Below, piece by piece: positions 9,240-18,095 of a DNA stretch of 64,000 nucleotides. The stretch covers positions 124,001-188,000 of the forward strand of contig JAFEBS010000034.1 in NCBI GenBank assembly GCA_018242525.1. The letters are read 5' to 3'. The notes beneath the pieces were generated by a model that did no database searches, was not told the origin of the DNA, and saw only the letters and a list, made by a program, of their open reading frames with translations. The stretch comes from Planctomycetota bacterium. GTDB lineage: Bacteria > Planctomycetota > Planctomycetia > Planctomycetales > Planctomycetaceae. Position 1 is the stretch's first letter; every line of letters starts with the position of its first letter. A program made the translations under genes and the position numbers.

Positions 9240-10523
9240 ATGCGAAATGTATTGTCGGTGGTGCTGGGGGGTGGCAAGGGAACTCGGCTTTTTCCTTTGA
9301 CCCAGTATCGATCCAAGCCCGCGGTTCCGCTGGCGGGCAAATACCGGATCATCGACATCCCGATTTCGAACTGCCTGAATAGCGGCCTGAATCGGATCTA
9401 CCTGCTGACGCAGTTCAATTCCGTCAGCCTGCACCGGCACATTCGTCAGACATACCGCTTCGACCGTTTCGATGGCGGCTTCGTGGAGATCTTGGCAGCG
9501 CAGCAGACGATGGAAGGGGAAACCTGGTACCAGGGGACCGCTGATGCCGTCCGCAAGAATCTGAACAATCTGCGTGACAAAAATGTTGACTACTACCTGA
9601 TCCTGTCCGGTGATCAGTTGTATCGCATGGACTATCGCGAGATCCTGGAGACGCACAAGAAGTCGGGTGCGGATGCCACCATCGCCGCCCTGCCTGTGAC
9701 TCGCGAAGCGGCTCGCGGCTTCGGGATCATGCGCGTCGATGACTCGGGGCGAGTTCGTGGATTCCTGGAAAAACCTCAAACCGATCAGGAAATTGATGAA
9801 CTCGTCCGGACCGACCCCGCGTGGATTGATTCCCGGGGAATCACGAGCAAAGGTCGCGACTGCCTCGGCAATATGGGGATCTACGTCTTCAACCGGGATG
9901 TCTTGATCGACCTGTTGACGAAGAGCGATTATCAGGACTTCGGGAAGGAAGTCTTCCCAATGTCGATCCGCACACACAATGTGCAGGCCCATTTGTTTGA
10001 CGGGTACTGGGAAGACATCGGGACAGTTCGTTCGTTTTACGATGCAAACATTGATCTGACCCGCCCCAATGCTCCATTCACGCTGGAAAACCAGAATGCA
10101 CCGATCTTTACTCATGCCCGATTCCTGCCGCCAACCCGGTTGGATGGAGTCAGCGTCACCAGCAGCCTGCTGTCTGACGGCTGCGTGATTGGTGAAGGAT
10201 CGGTCATCGAAAACTCGGTGATTGGCCTGCGCTGCAAGATTGGAAAGAACGTGCGCATCTCGAACTCCATCCTCATGGGGGCCGACTTCTACCAGTGTGC
10301 CAACGATCTGGAATCGGATCAGGCAAAAGGGGTGCCTCCCATTGGAATCGGCGACGGCAGCGTGCTGGACGGCGTCATCGTCGACAAGAACTGCCGGGTC
10401 GGTCGCAACGTCAATGTCAGCAACAAGCGACCGTTGTCGAATGTCGATCCCGACGTCACGTCACAGGACGGCATTATTGTCATTTCGAAGGGAACGACAT
10501 TGCCGGATGCCTGGAATTCGTGA
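9240..10523 (+). CDS. glgC: Glucose-1-phosphate adenylyltransferase (ADP-glucose pyrophosphorylase)
   Basis: The 427-residue product makes ADP-glucose from ATP and glucose 1-phosphate, the committed step of bacterial glycogen synthesis. The N-terminal nucleotidyltransferase motif is clear (GGGKGTRLFPLT), followed by SKPAVPLAGKYRIIDIPISN. GQYQ-type substrate motifs are replaced by TWYQGTADAVRKN. YLILSGDQLYRMDY and FGIMRVDD are present, as is GYWEDIGTVRSFYDAN. A C-terminal left-handed beta-helix (SSLLSDGCVIGEGSVIENSV onward) holds the usual oligomerisation and allosteric region. Length equals bacterial GlgC. The ATG at 9240 follows AGGGG by 7 bases. csrA lies just upstream; the convergent cytochrome gene ends 28 bases downstream. 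Confidence 0.96.
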   Translation: MRNVLSVVLGGGKGTRLFPLTQYRSKPAVPLAGKYRIIDIPISNCLNSGLNRIYLLTQFNSVSLHRHIRQTYRFDRFDGGFVEILAAQQTMEGETWYQGTADAVRKNLNNLRDKNVDYYLILSGDQLYRMDYREILETHKKSGADATIAALPVTREAARGFGIMRVDDSGRVRGFLEKPQTDQEIDELVRTDPAWIDSRGITSKGRDCLGNMGIYVFNRDVLIDLLTKSDYQDFGKEVFPMSIRTHNVQAHLFDGYWEDIGTVRSFYDANIDLTRPNAPFTLENQNAPIFTHARFLPPTRLDGVSVTSSLLSDGCVIGEGSVIENSVIGLRCKIGKNVRISNSILMGADFYQCANDLESDQAKGVPPIGIGDGSVLDGVIVDKNCRVGRNVNVSNKRPLSNVDPDVTSQDGIIVISKGTTLPDAWNS

Positions 10524-10551
10524 CGATCCCTGGAGTGCTCCGTTGTTGAAG

Positions 10552-12873
10552 TCACGGATTGGTTGGTGGTTTGGGGAGCCCGCGTTTCAGCTGAAGGATT
10601 CTAGTTCTCAACCGCTGTTCTTCCGACACGTGATTCTGCGCCTTGTGGATCCTGGCGAGTGCCTCGTAGGTTTCGACGGCGGCTGGCTCCAGTTCCAGGG
10701 CGCGTTCGAGAGCGCGAAGGGCATCGGAAAGGTTGCCACACCGCTCTTCACTCAGGCCCAGGAAATACCAGTCGCGGCCCTGGCATCGAAGTCGGGCGAG
10801 TCGGCCGAACTGCTCTCTCGCCTCCGCAAATCGGCCGCGCTGAAACGCGAGTCGCCCCGATTGCTCGCGGATCGCCGCTTCCTCTTCGGTACGAAGATCC
10901 GCTCGCGTGAGCAAGTGAGCGACCAGTCGTTCCGCCGTGTGTTGATCTCCAGTCGCGAACAGGAATTGAGATTTCAAGAATTCAGTCTCGGCATCCAACC
11001 GGTCCGGGGGCAGATTCCGCAGCCATTGATTGATCTCCATGACCACGGGCCGCCCCCGCGCGGACCCCATGAAATCCGGCCCGCGGATCAGCAGCATCTG
11101 TAAGCGAGCCAGCTTCAAACTTCGTTCCCGGTCGAGGGTGGAAAGGCCCGACAGATCGGACAGCGCGATCAGCAATTCGTCGTCGGTCGATCCAGACTCG
11201 GTGTGAAGCGGGTGAATGCCGATGTGGTGATGTGTAAATGCCAGATGCGGGACTTCGGTTGCCGACTTCGGCATGTGGCACTGCACGCAATCATTCTGCG
11301 ACTTCTCCAGTCGCGTCGACAGGTCCAACCGACAGCCCTGATCCGTGTGACACTTCAGGCATGCAGACCGATAGTGCTCGACACGTTTGTTTGGCGCGAT
11401 GGAGCGGTGCGGATCGTGGCAGGTGATACAGGTTAATGAGTCCGATTTACGGTAACAGGGGCTCCCTTCGAGTTGTTCTCCATGTCCAACGACCGTCATC
11501 CCCGTCTCGGCTTTATGAACGCGGTAGTGCATGCTGAATTCCTCCAATGCCTGGCCCGGCCGATATTCCCCCGCCCGATGACCCGGTCCTTCGACACGGA
11601 TGTCTCCCTGCAGGTGGCACTGCTGGCAGACCGATTCCGCGCGAGCGCGCGCCAACCGCTGCGGATTCACAATGGGATCATCGGCGGCGGTCACAGACGG
11701 CGCAGAGTTTCGGTACGCGATGTGGGACTCGCCGGGGCCATGGCAGCGCTCGCAGCCGATTGAATTCTCCACGATGCGCAGCCGGAAACTGCTGTCGGTG
11801 CTCAGGGAGACCTGACCGCAGTGGCATGACAGGCAGTTTTCGAGAATCTGACGTGAAAAGGACCGTTGTGTGGGTTTGTCGAAACCTGGCGTCATCTTCC
11901 AGGCGTGTGGCGATTCGTACCACGTTACCGGGGACTCGAACAGAAAGCCGCCACCGACATCGCGCAGATAGGTGCGAGCAAAGTGTCCTGATCCAACACG
12001 GTAACGGACGGGTGTGCTTGTCAGCGGGAACTCGGTACCGTCGTCCAGCGGCAGACTTTCGTCAATCGTCAGCGAATTCTCGTCGTGAGACATTCGATAG
12101 CGGCGTCCACTGAGCAGATGATCGAAGACCGCATCCGGTGGCTCACCTGTGGGGCGAATCTCCGTCAGTGCGTGTGCATGTGTCGTTTCCTGGTAGCCAT
12201 CAAATTGCTGGGGATGACAGGTCTGACATGCCTGGCTGCCCACATATCCGGGATTTGGCTTCCATTCGGGGACAAATTCGAGTGCCACTTTGGTGAGATC
12301 CGCAGCGGATGGACTGGACTGACGGACATCGCCGTTCGTCTCATTCGTGGTCTGTGACAGGGATGGAAGCTGACGCAACTCCTCCTCGATCAATCGCCGC
12401 CGTTGCCGCAGGTCGCGGCGGCTGGAATGAGGAAAGTATCGTTTAAAGTCAGCGATGGCCCGATCGATTTGCGCGGGTTCCGCCTGGATGCGGATGAGTG
12501 TCAGGGCATAGTTGTAATACAGGTTCTCTTCGCTTTTGAGCCCCATTTGAATGGCACGTTCATAGTGATTTGCCGCCACCCGAAGATCGACGTTCATCTC
12601 GCTGATCACATCCGACAGGGGTTGGGAACCCCGTTTGCGAGCGGCCCGCTCCCCCGCGATTGCCTCGATCCGTCGGCCCGTCAGATACTCCGCTTCGGGA
12701 GTTCCCGGGTACAGCCGCGCCATCGCTTCCGGGAAGTTTCGAACCGGATCCCCGAAAATGTCCGGGTCCGGCTGCGAATGGGTCGATTTGGTGACACCCT
12801 CGTAGAATCCCGCCAGGATCGCCAGCAGGTAGACCACACACAACGTTCTGAAAGGAGACTTCCGCAGCATCAT
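10552..12873 (-). CDS. Heptahaem cytochrome c with flanking TPR segments
   Basis: The 773-residue protein has an N-terminal hydrophobic segment (residues 8-24) as signal or anchor. A TPR-like region follows (about 50-165), then seven haem-binding CXXCH motifs: CQTCH (216-220), CLSCH, CERCH, CQQCH, CITCH, CLKCH and CVQCH. TPR-like helices resume at the C-terminus (about 690-765). The haem region shares NPGYVGxQAC and the PGE/GEYRPG blocks with the protein at 14040, so the two are paralogues. The protein probably acts in the periplasm as a multihaem electron carrier or reductase; no CXXCK site like NrfA is seen. Its ATG overlaps the stop of the upstream membrane-protein gene (ATGA), indicating translational coupling. 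It is the last gene of the operon. Confidence 0.88.
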   Translation of the reverse strand: MMLRKSPFRTLCVVYLLAILAGFYEGVTKSTHSQPDPDIFGDPVRNFPEAMARLYPGTPEAEYLTGRRIEAIAGERAARKRGSQPLSDVISEMNVDLRVAANHYERAIQMGLKSEENLYYNYALTLIRIQAEPAQIDRAIADFKRYFPHSSRRDLRQRRRLIEEELRQLPSLSQTTNETNGDVRQSSPSAADLTKVALEFVPEWKPNPGYVGSQACQTCHPQQFDGYQETTHAHALTEIRPTGEPPDAVFDHLLSGRRYRMSHDENSLTIDESLPLDDGTEFPLTSTPVRYRVGSGHFARTYLRDVGGGFLFESPVTWYESPHAWKMTPGFDKPTQRSFSRQILENCLSCHCGQVSLSTDSSFRLRIVENSIGCERCHGPGESHIAYRNSAPSVTAADDPIVNPQRLARARAESVCQQCHLQGDIRVEGPGHRAGEYRPGQALEEFSMHYRVHKAETGMTVVGHGEQLEGSPCYRKSDSLTCITCHDPHRSIAPNKRVEHYRSACLKCHTDQGCRLDLSTRLEKSQNDCVQCHMPKSATEVPHLAFTHHHIGIHPLHTESGSTDDELLIALSDLSGLSTLDRERSLKLARLQMLLIRGPDFMGSARGRPVVMEINQWLRNLPPDRLDAETEFLKSQFLFATGDQHTAERLVAHLLTRADLRTEEEAAIREQSGRLAFQRGRFAEAREQFGRLARLRCQGRDWYFLGLSEERCGNLSDALRALERALELEPAAVETYEALARIHKAQNHVSEEQRLRTRILQLKRGLPKPPTNP

Positions 12874-14006
12874 TCAAGTCCCTGCTGGACCCTGGCATCA
12901 CTGACCTTCCAGATGAACGAGTCAAAATAGTAGTGAGTCAATGGCAGCGCCTGGATTAACGTCATGGCAAACACGTCATAAGCGCCCGCCTGAGACACAT
13001 CGCTCATGCCGGGACGGGGTTGCGGTCCAATTTGCATGAAATTGATCACGCCGAATCCCAGTTCGTCGAAGGGGCGCAACAAGATCAGTTGGTAGAACAA
13101 CACGTAGATTACTCCCATCCCGATGAAGGAGCGTGTCCGATGCGACGCGTACGCGCTGGCCAGCCAGACCGTCCAGGCCTGTGAAGCCCCCTGCGACGTC
13201 GCTCGTTCGAGTTTGTGTCCGAGGTAAGAGTTGACAATCACCATGTACTGAACACCATGCATCAGCCGGTGCGCTATCCCGTAGACCAACAGGGAATCGG
13301 CTTGCCAACTGGCAGAATACCACAGGAAGTAGCTGGAGAAGACGAACAGGTATTTGAGCGGATTCAGGCCATACCCCGCGCGCAAGGACCAGACCAGATG
13401 CCCAGTGTAGACCAGCAGAAATGCCGCGAGTGCCCCCCAACTTGAGTGTTGCACCCAAATGAGCGATTGTGGCGTCACCGGCAGCCGCCATCGGTAGACT
13501 TCAGCGCCCCAGAGCCGAAAGAACATCGGTGACGTCACGAGCATGTTTCCGTACAGGAACCAGTGCAACAGCAGATCAAACCGCCCCATCTGCGGCCCCC
13601 CCGTACGGGCTTTGAAATCATAGATCCGCGCGAGTCCATGCTGTTGCATCAAGCTGTGCTGGTGGTCCCACAACAGTGTCAGAAACAGCAGTGTGATTGG
13701 TGCCATCAGCAATCCGGCGACGGTCGTTCCCATGATCAGAATGGGGGCGACAATCAACGGCCACCGCCACCGCTCCCAATCTTCACGCAAACCGTAAGTG
13801 CGCAGCCAGGTTGACAGATGATGCGGAATCGTGATCCACAATCCGACGGACGCCAGCGCCATCATGGGCAAGGATCGGTGGCATGCCAGGGCAATGGCTA
13901 ATGCGACGAACGGAAATCCCAGAAACCAGATCCAGTCGGTACAGGGGCTAATCATGTATTTGCTGCGAAACAGAATTCGCCTGGCATGAACATTCGATTC
14001 AGACAT
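12870..14006 (-). CDS. Polytopic membrane protein with conserved-looking histidine clusters
   Basis: The 378-residue product is very hydrophobic, with about eight predicted membrane spans. It carries histidine groups near membrane boundaries: PHHLSTW, WDHQHSLMQQHGLARIYD, AHRLMHGVQY and THYYFDSFIWKV. Such clusters suggest metal or haem ligation, as in membrane di-iron enzymes or cytochrome b-type subunits, but no known signature is complete. The gene lies 33 bases after the 14040 cytochrome gene and overlaps the next cytochrome gene by 4 bases. That placement makes a membrane partner for the two multihaem proteins the most economical hypothesis. Related hypothetical proteins ending in a THYYFD-F-WK motif occur in several phyla, from memory; function unknown. 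Confidence 0.8.
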   Translation of the reverse strand: MSESNVHARRILFRSKYMISPCTDWIWFLGFPFVALAIALACHRSLPMMALASVGLWITIPHHLSTWLRTYGLREDWERWRWPLIVAPILIMGTTVAGLLMAPITLLFLTLLWDHQHSLMQQHGLARIYDFKARTGGPQMGRFDLLLHWFLYGNMLVTSPMFFRLWGAEVYRWRLPVTPQSLIWVQHSSWGALAAFLLVYTGHLVWSLRAGYGLNPLKYLFVFSSYFLWYSASWQADSLLVYGIAHRLMHGVQYMVIVNSYLGHKLERATSQGASQAWTVWLASAYASHRTRSFIGMGVIYVLFYQLILLRPFDELGFGVINFMQIGPQPRPGMSDVSQAGAYDVFAMTLIQALPLTHYYFDSFIWKVSDARVQQGLE

Positions 14007-14039
14007 GTCAATCCATTCCGTCTGCCGGGTTCGCAGGTT

Positions 14040-16202
14040 CTATTTCTCGTCCAGGCGACGCATGCGATATTCGACGAGTCGACGGCGTACCTCTGCGGCC
14101 AACTTTGGATCGTGCGATTCACTGAGTGACATCAGCTTTTCCGCAGTCTGGATCGCCTCGTTCCAGTTGCCAAGATCTGCATAAATGTCCGCAAGATTCA
14201 ACAGCGCTTCGGCGTTTTGAGAACGGGTTAATCTGACAGCGTGCCGTCCGGTCTCAAGCGCCTCGATCAATTCATGTTGATGCCGTTGCGCCTGGCTGAG
14301 TGCCAGCACGGATGACGCGGCGTTGGGATCGATCGATATGGCCTTCGCGAATCGTTGGGCCGCTTCAGGCCAGCGGTTCAGCCGGGCGAGTACCAGTCCC
14401 ATCTGTTGATTGATTTTCACGGTGTAGGGTTCGACGGCATCAGCTCGCAGATAGAATTCCAGTGCCTCCTCCGCCCGTCCATCCAGATAGGCCAGCCAAC
14501 CGAGCATGGCCACTGGATAGGGATCGTCGGGGTCACTTTCCGCAGCCAGCTTCAGAAACTTATCCGCCAGTTCCGGCTTCCTCATCACCGCATACATGGT
14601 GCCGATTTTCCCCAGGGCAACGGAATGATTGGGCTTGAGTTCCAGCACCCGTTGCAGGCATTCGACGGCGCGTTCATGACGACCTTCCCCGGCATGCCAC
14701 AATCCGTCCTGAAGGTTCGTGTCGATGTCGCTTTGAATGCTGATGAATTGCGCCAATTTCTCCTGTGTCGCCGGGTCGGGATCAAAGGCTAAGGCCTCAC
14801 GACAGCCATCGATGGCCGCCAGGTAGCGGAATTCCTTCCGGCGTTTTTCGGATTCCTCCCGATAAAAGCGGCCCAACCATTTTGACAGACGATTGGCCTC
14901 GTCCTGGCTGCTGGATTCCCGCGGCGTTCGATGCCATTCGAGCAGGACCTTCGCGCGGGCATCGGGATAGACGGCAATTCGATGTTCAGAACGCGGCACG
15001 GGGGCGACATACTTGTCGTTCTCGGTCCGGAACGAGACTTGAATCTTTCGACGCACAGGCATATGACAGCCTGCACAGTCATCCTGCACGCTGGTTGGCA
15101 GGTGAACCCGATCCGGACAATCGTCGGGCTGGTGACATTGCCGGCACGACACTGATCCCGCGTTCGTTGACGATCGTGGCTGATGCGGATTGTGGCAGGA
15201 GACGCATGTCAATGTCTCGCTGTTTTGAAAACAGCGGCTTTCGCGCAGGTACGTCGTCTGATTGGCAACATGGTCGTCTTCGGGATGCTTCGTGGTGATC
15301 GTGTAGTAATGATCTTCCAGCGGTTCACCGGGGCGGTATTGAAAAGCAGGACCACGGTGCTTCAAGGCGTTGCTATGGCATTGCGCGCACAGATCCATTA
15401 ACCGCTCACGGGACAGGGTCGCGGGCCTGACCACGGCATGTGGGTCTTTCACCTGCGGATTCTGCTTGTGAAACGTGACATGGTCAGTTCCGGGGCCATG
15501 ACAGACTTCACAGGTCACCCCCTGAATGATGTGATCGTGGCTATATTGATTGCGGCTGCCCGGGACATGTTCCACCCAGGTATTATGGCATTCCACGCAC
15601 CGGATCGTCATGTCGCGGGAAAAATCCCCATGTCCATGCCGGTCGAACGGGCTGGTTCCCCAGATCTGTTGTGGAGCCAACCAGGTCATGGGAAGTTCGT
15701 ACAGCTTGTCGCCGTGCCAGGTGAAGTAGACCTCGTCGTTCCCGCCCCGTGAGCCGTAGACGAAAGCAATGGCCGAAGAAACTGTCTGGGACTGTACCGC
15801 GTCCGTCTGCTGCCGAGTGAGTTGAGAGAAACCCCCAGGCGTTTCAGTCATCTCAAACTGCAATGGCACATCGGGAGTTTTATAGGTTCCCCGACCGGTC
15901 GCGAATCCGTTCGGCATCCCACTGGCTTCAGGCACGCACATGGCCAGGAAATGGCGAGTCTCTGAGAATTCCGCCACTCGCTCGGCGTGACAGGCCGCAC
16001 AGGCCTGTGGACCGACATATCCCGGGTTGGTGACCTTAACCACCACCGGTCCGTCATTGCCACTGGGGACGACGGAATTGACCGGGGTCAGATTCGGCGG
16101 ACGCACTGTCTGAACGACGGCAACGCTGATCAAAACAACAACTGCCACCACGGCAAAAACGGCGGCTGCGCGCATCGCCCGAGCCGCCGGGACCCAAGGC
16201 AT
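14040..16202 (-). CDS. Heptahaem cytochrome c with C-terminal TPR domain
   Basis: The 720-residue product has an N-terminal membrane anchor or signal (residues 12-32) and seven CXXCH motifs: CAACH (68-72), CVECH, CEVCH, CAQCH, CVSCH, CRQCH and CAGCH. A TPR array of several 34-residue units covers about 480-715, with the typical A-G-Y-P positions. The haem part parallels that of the protein at 10552. The TPR part should serve protein-protein contacts, so the protein is probably a periplasmic multihaem electron-transfer subunit held in a complex. The Shine-Dalgarno AAGGA lies inside the end of the upstream lipoprotein gene, and the gap is 4 bases, so translation is likely coupled. The redox substrate cannot be told from sequence. 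Confidence 0.9.
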   Translation of the reverse strand: MPWVPAARAMRAAAVFAVVAVVVLISVAVVQTVRPPNLTPVNSVVPSGNDGPVVVKVTNPGYVGPQACAACHAERVAEFSETRHFLAMCVPEASGMPNGFATGRGTYKTPDVPLQFEMTETPGGFSQLTRQQTDAVQSQTVSSAIAFVYGSRGGNDEVYFTWHGDKLYELPMTWLAPQQIWGTSPFDRHGHGDFSRDMTIRCVECHNTWVEHVPGSRNQYSHDHIIQGVTCEVCHGPGTDHVTFHKQNPQVKDPHAVVRPATLSRERLMDLCAQCHSNALKHRGPAFQYRPGEPLEDHYYTITTKHPEDDHVANQTTYLRESRCFQNSETLTCVSCHNPHQPRSSTNAGSVSCRQCHQPDDCPDRVHLPTSVQDDCAGCHMPVRRKIQVSFRTENDKYVAPVPRSEHRIAVYPDARAKVLLEWHRTPRESSSQDEANRLSKWLGRFYREESEKRRKEFRYLAAIDGCREALAFDPDPATQEKLAQFISIQSDIDTNLQDGLWHAGEGRHERAVECLQRVLELKPNHSVALGKIGTMYAVMRKPELADKFLKLAAESDPDDPYPVAMLGWLAYLDGRAEEALEFYLRADAVEPYTVKINQQMGLVLARLNRWPEAAQRFAKAISIDPNAASSVLALSQAQRHQHELIEALETGRHAVRLTRSQNAEALLNLADIYADLGNWNEAIQTAEKLMSLSESHDPKLAAEVRRRLVEYRMRRLDEK

Positions 16203-16206
16203 TTCG

Positions 16207-16725
16207 CTAATCCTTCAATTCAATCAATAGATCCTTGGAACCGCCCGGTTCAATCGTAAAGGACAATCCACTGGTCGCCGCTTCGGCGTATTTTGTAGGA
16301 ATCAGTGACTCCGCTTTTTTGGAGGCGGCTGTTTTTTGGTGCATAGATGTCATCTCCGCCATCTTCCGGCTGTTTTCAGCCATTTCTTCTGGAGTCGTAG
16401 GTGCCGGATTGAGAGTCATCTGTGGAGTCCCTGTTCCCTCAGTCGGAATGGAGACCGCCACTTGTGCCTTCCCCACCGCACACCCGTTCAAGGCGCCACT
16501 TTTCAGTGTGAAAGTCCCATCGATCTCCGTTTGCGCCATTGCCAACGGTCCCTTTTCCGGGACGAATGTGACTCGCGCACCGGCCAGCGGCCCGCCCTTA
16601 TACGTGACAGTCCCGGACACAGGGGCAAGTTTGACGGTTTTGGAACCCTCGCCACCTCCGCAACCTACCAATCCGAACGAAACACAGAATGAAAGCAGAA
16701 CCGAAACTCGCAGAAGTTTTGACAT
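16207..16725 (-). CDS. TTR-like (carboxypeptidase-regulatory-like) lipoprotein
   Basis: The ATG at 16725 is preferred over the in-frame TTG at 16731. The 172-residue product has a signal peptide ending in the lipobox LVGC followed by GGGEG. It then has a single beta-sandwich like a transthyretin or carboxypeptidase regulatory domain (PVSGTVTYKGGPLAGARVTF, then DGTFTLKSG). This is a frequent planctomycete lipoprotein, usually next to DUF1559 genes as here. It probably lies in the cell envelope. The function is unknown; co-expression with the cytochrome operon is suggested by a 4-base gap to the next gene. Confidence 0.88.
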   Translation of the reverse strand: MSKLLRVSVLLSFCVSFGLVGCGGGEGSKTVKLAPVSGTVTYKGGPLAGARVTFVPEKGPLAMAQTEIDGTFTLKSGALNGCAVGKAQVAVSIPTEGTGTPQMTLNPAPTTPEEMAENSRKMAEMTSMHQKTAASKKAESLIPTKYAEAATSGLSFTIEPGGSKDLLIELKD

Positions 16726-16765
16726 GTCCAAGTGGCTCTCAGAGAAGTTCTTGAGAATGGAAACG

Positions 16766-16799
16766 GAGTTGTCCAGCAGTTCAAACCACTGGACAACTC
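16766..16799 (-). terminator. Hairpin between DUF1559 and lipoprotein genes
   Basis: A perfect 11-bp inverted repeat (GAGTTGTCCAG / CTGGACAACTC) encloses a 12-base loop. On the minus strand it follows the DUF1559 stop by about 40 bases and precedes the lipoprotein start by 40 bases. The tail CGTTTCC is weakly T-rich. It could be a partial terminator that lowers downstream expression, or a processing or stability hairpin. Confidence 0.55.
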
Positions 16800-16838
16800 T
16801 CGCAAGGATGTAAACGGGCGCGGGCAGTGACCGAAATC

Positions 16839-17795
16839 TTAGAATTCGCCGAGTACCGCCCCCTCGTTTCGACCGCCCAGATGCTGGTAGGTATTGTAGT
16901 CAATGTTTTCGCTGATAAACCGGGCACTGCCGTCACACAACAGGAATTGTGCCCCACCCACATGCATCGACTTGAAGGCCCAACTCTGGTTCCAGCATTG
17001 GCCGTTGTTGGCACAGGCGGGATAACGAATTTGTGCACCCTTCGCCCAGGAACAGGTCGTGAAGTCGTTGATGGCGGCCGCGGTCCCAGCATGGAAACTT
17101 TGACCGTTTTCACGCCACAGCCCACCATTGGACGCGTGGTCATGACAGCGCGCGATCGTCTCGCCCATCAGAATCGTATTCGAGGTGCCATCGGAAACAT
17201 CCTTGATGCCGAGTGATGGTCCGCCACGGCTTCCCATTCCAGACGTCGCATTCGGATCTGTATTGTCGCCCCAACCAGTGATCTGAACGCCGGTGGTATA
17301 GAATCTTCCGATTCCACCGGCGTTGTCAAACGACATCGATCCTGCCGAGCCATCGTAATTGGCCACCGTCCAGCCGTTCCAGTTGTTGGATGGAAAACCT
17401 TGGGAATCCGAGGGGCAATTGGCACCGGGAATACTCGTGCGCTGAACATTGTTTACGAACGCATTGTTGGTGCCGGTGGGGGCTGACATGTTCAGAATGT
17501 TGTAAATCGGGGCTTGATCCAAATACGGAAACAAGCGGACCATGTAACCAATTCCAGGTCCTTGATCGCAACAACCGATGTTGCCGCCCTGAGGAAATCG
17601 GTTGTAGGTGTCGTGGTAATTCGCCATCGCCAGGCCGAACTGCTTCAGGTTGTTTTTGCACTGGGTTCGTCGGGCCGCTTCACGCGCCTGCTGGACTGCT
17701 GGCAGCAGCAGTGCAATCAAGACCGCGATGATCGCAATGACGACCAAAAGCTCGATGAGCGTAAATGCACGGCGCTTCCAATAGCCACGGAGCAT
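16839..17795 (-). CDS. DUF1559 domain protein with type IV pilin-like N-terminus
   Basis: The ATG at 17795 follows GGAA by about 7 bases; an upstream in-frame TTG at 17813 is unlikely. The 318-residue product has the short basic leader RGYWKRR, the prepilin-like RAFTLIELLVVIAIIAVLIA segment, and PAVQQAREAARRTQC. It ends with the MHVGGAQFLLCDGSARF block, as in other planctomycete DUF1559 proteins. It is paralogous to the protein at 3723-4748 but diverges strongly in the middle. It is the first gene of the minus-strand lipoprotein/cytochrome operon. This coupling suggests a surface appendage or pseudopilin role linked to that module, though this is inference. Confidence 0.92.
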   Translation of the reverse strand: MLRGYWKRRAFTLIELLVVIAIIAVLIALLLPAVQQAREAARRTQCKNNLKQFGLAMANYHDTYNRFPQGGNIGCCDQGPGIGYMVRLFPYLDQAPIYNILNMSAPTGTNNAFVNNVQRTSIPGANCPSDSQGFPSNNWNGWTVANYDGSAGSMSFDNAGGIGRFYTTGVQITGWGDNTDPNATSGMGSRGGPSLGIKDVSDGTSNTILMGETIARCHDHASNGGLWRENGQSFHAGTAAAINDFTTCSWAKGAQIRYPACANNGQCWNQSWAFKSMHVGGAQFLLCDGSARFISENIDYNTYQHLGGRNEGAVLGEF

Positions 17796-18095
17796 GATCA
17801 GTTCCAGTACCAAGAGGACGAAACGAAAGAATAACTTGAAGAAAAGAATTCAAGTTGCTGAAAGGGCATCGACGGCGAAATGTGACTCACATGAGTATCG
17901 GCAGATGCAATGCGATAGTCAAGCTGAAAAGGGGATCAGATCAGCAGATGGTGAGTGGATGACTGGCGTCGGTTGCGATCTGCCACCTGTTGCCGTTCGA
18001 TGCTGTCGATGAGTGGGTGATTTCGCGTTACAGCCGGCTGGGAATCACCTCACACTTCCGGACAACGATGAGCACCGTCGCCTGCGGCCTGCAGT
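17796..18095. other. Intergenic region upstream of the cytochrome operon
   Basis: About 300 bases between the moaA stop and the DUF1559 start, both on the minus strand. It should hold the promoter of the DUF1559/lipoprotein/cytochrome operon. No clear promoter, hairpin or small gene is visible. Confidence 0.45.
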
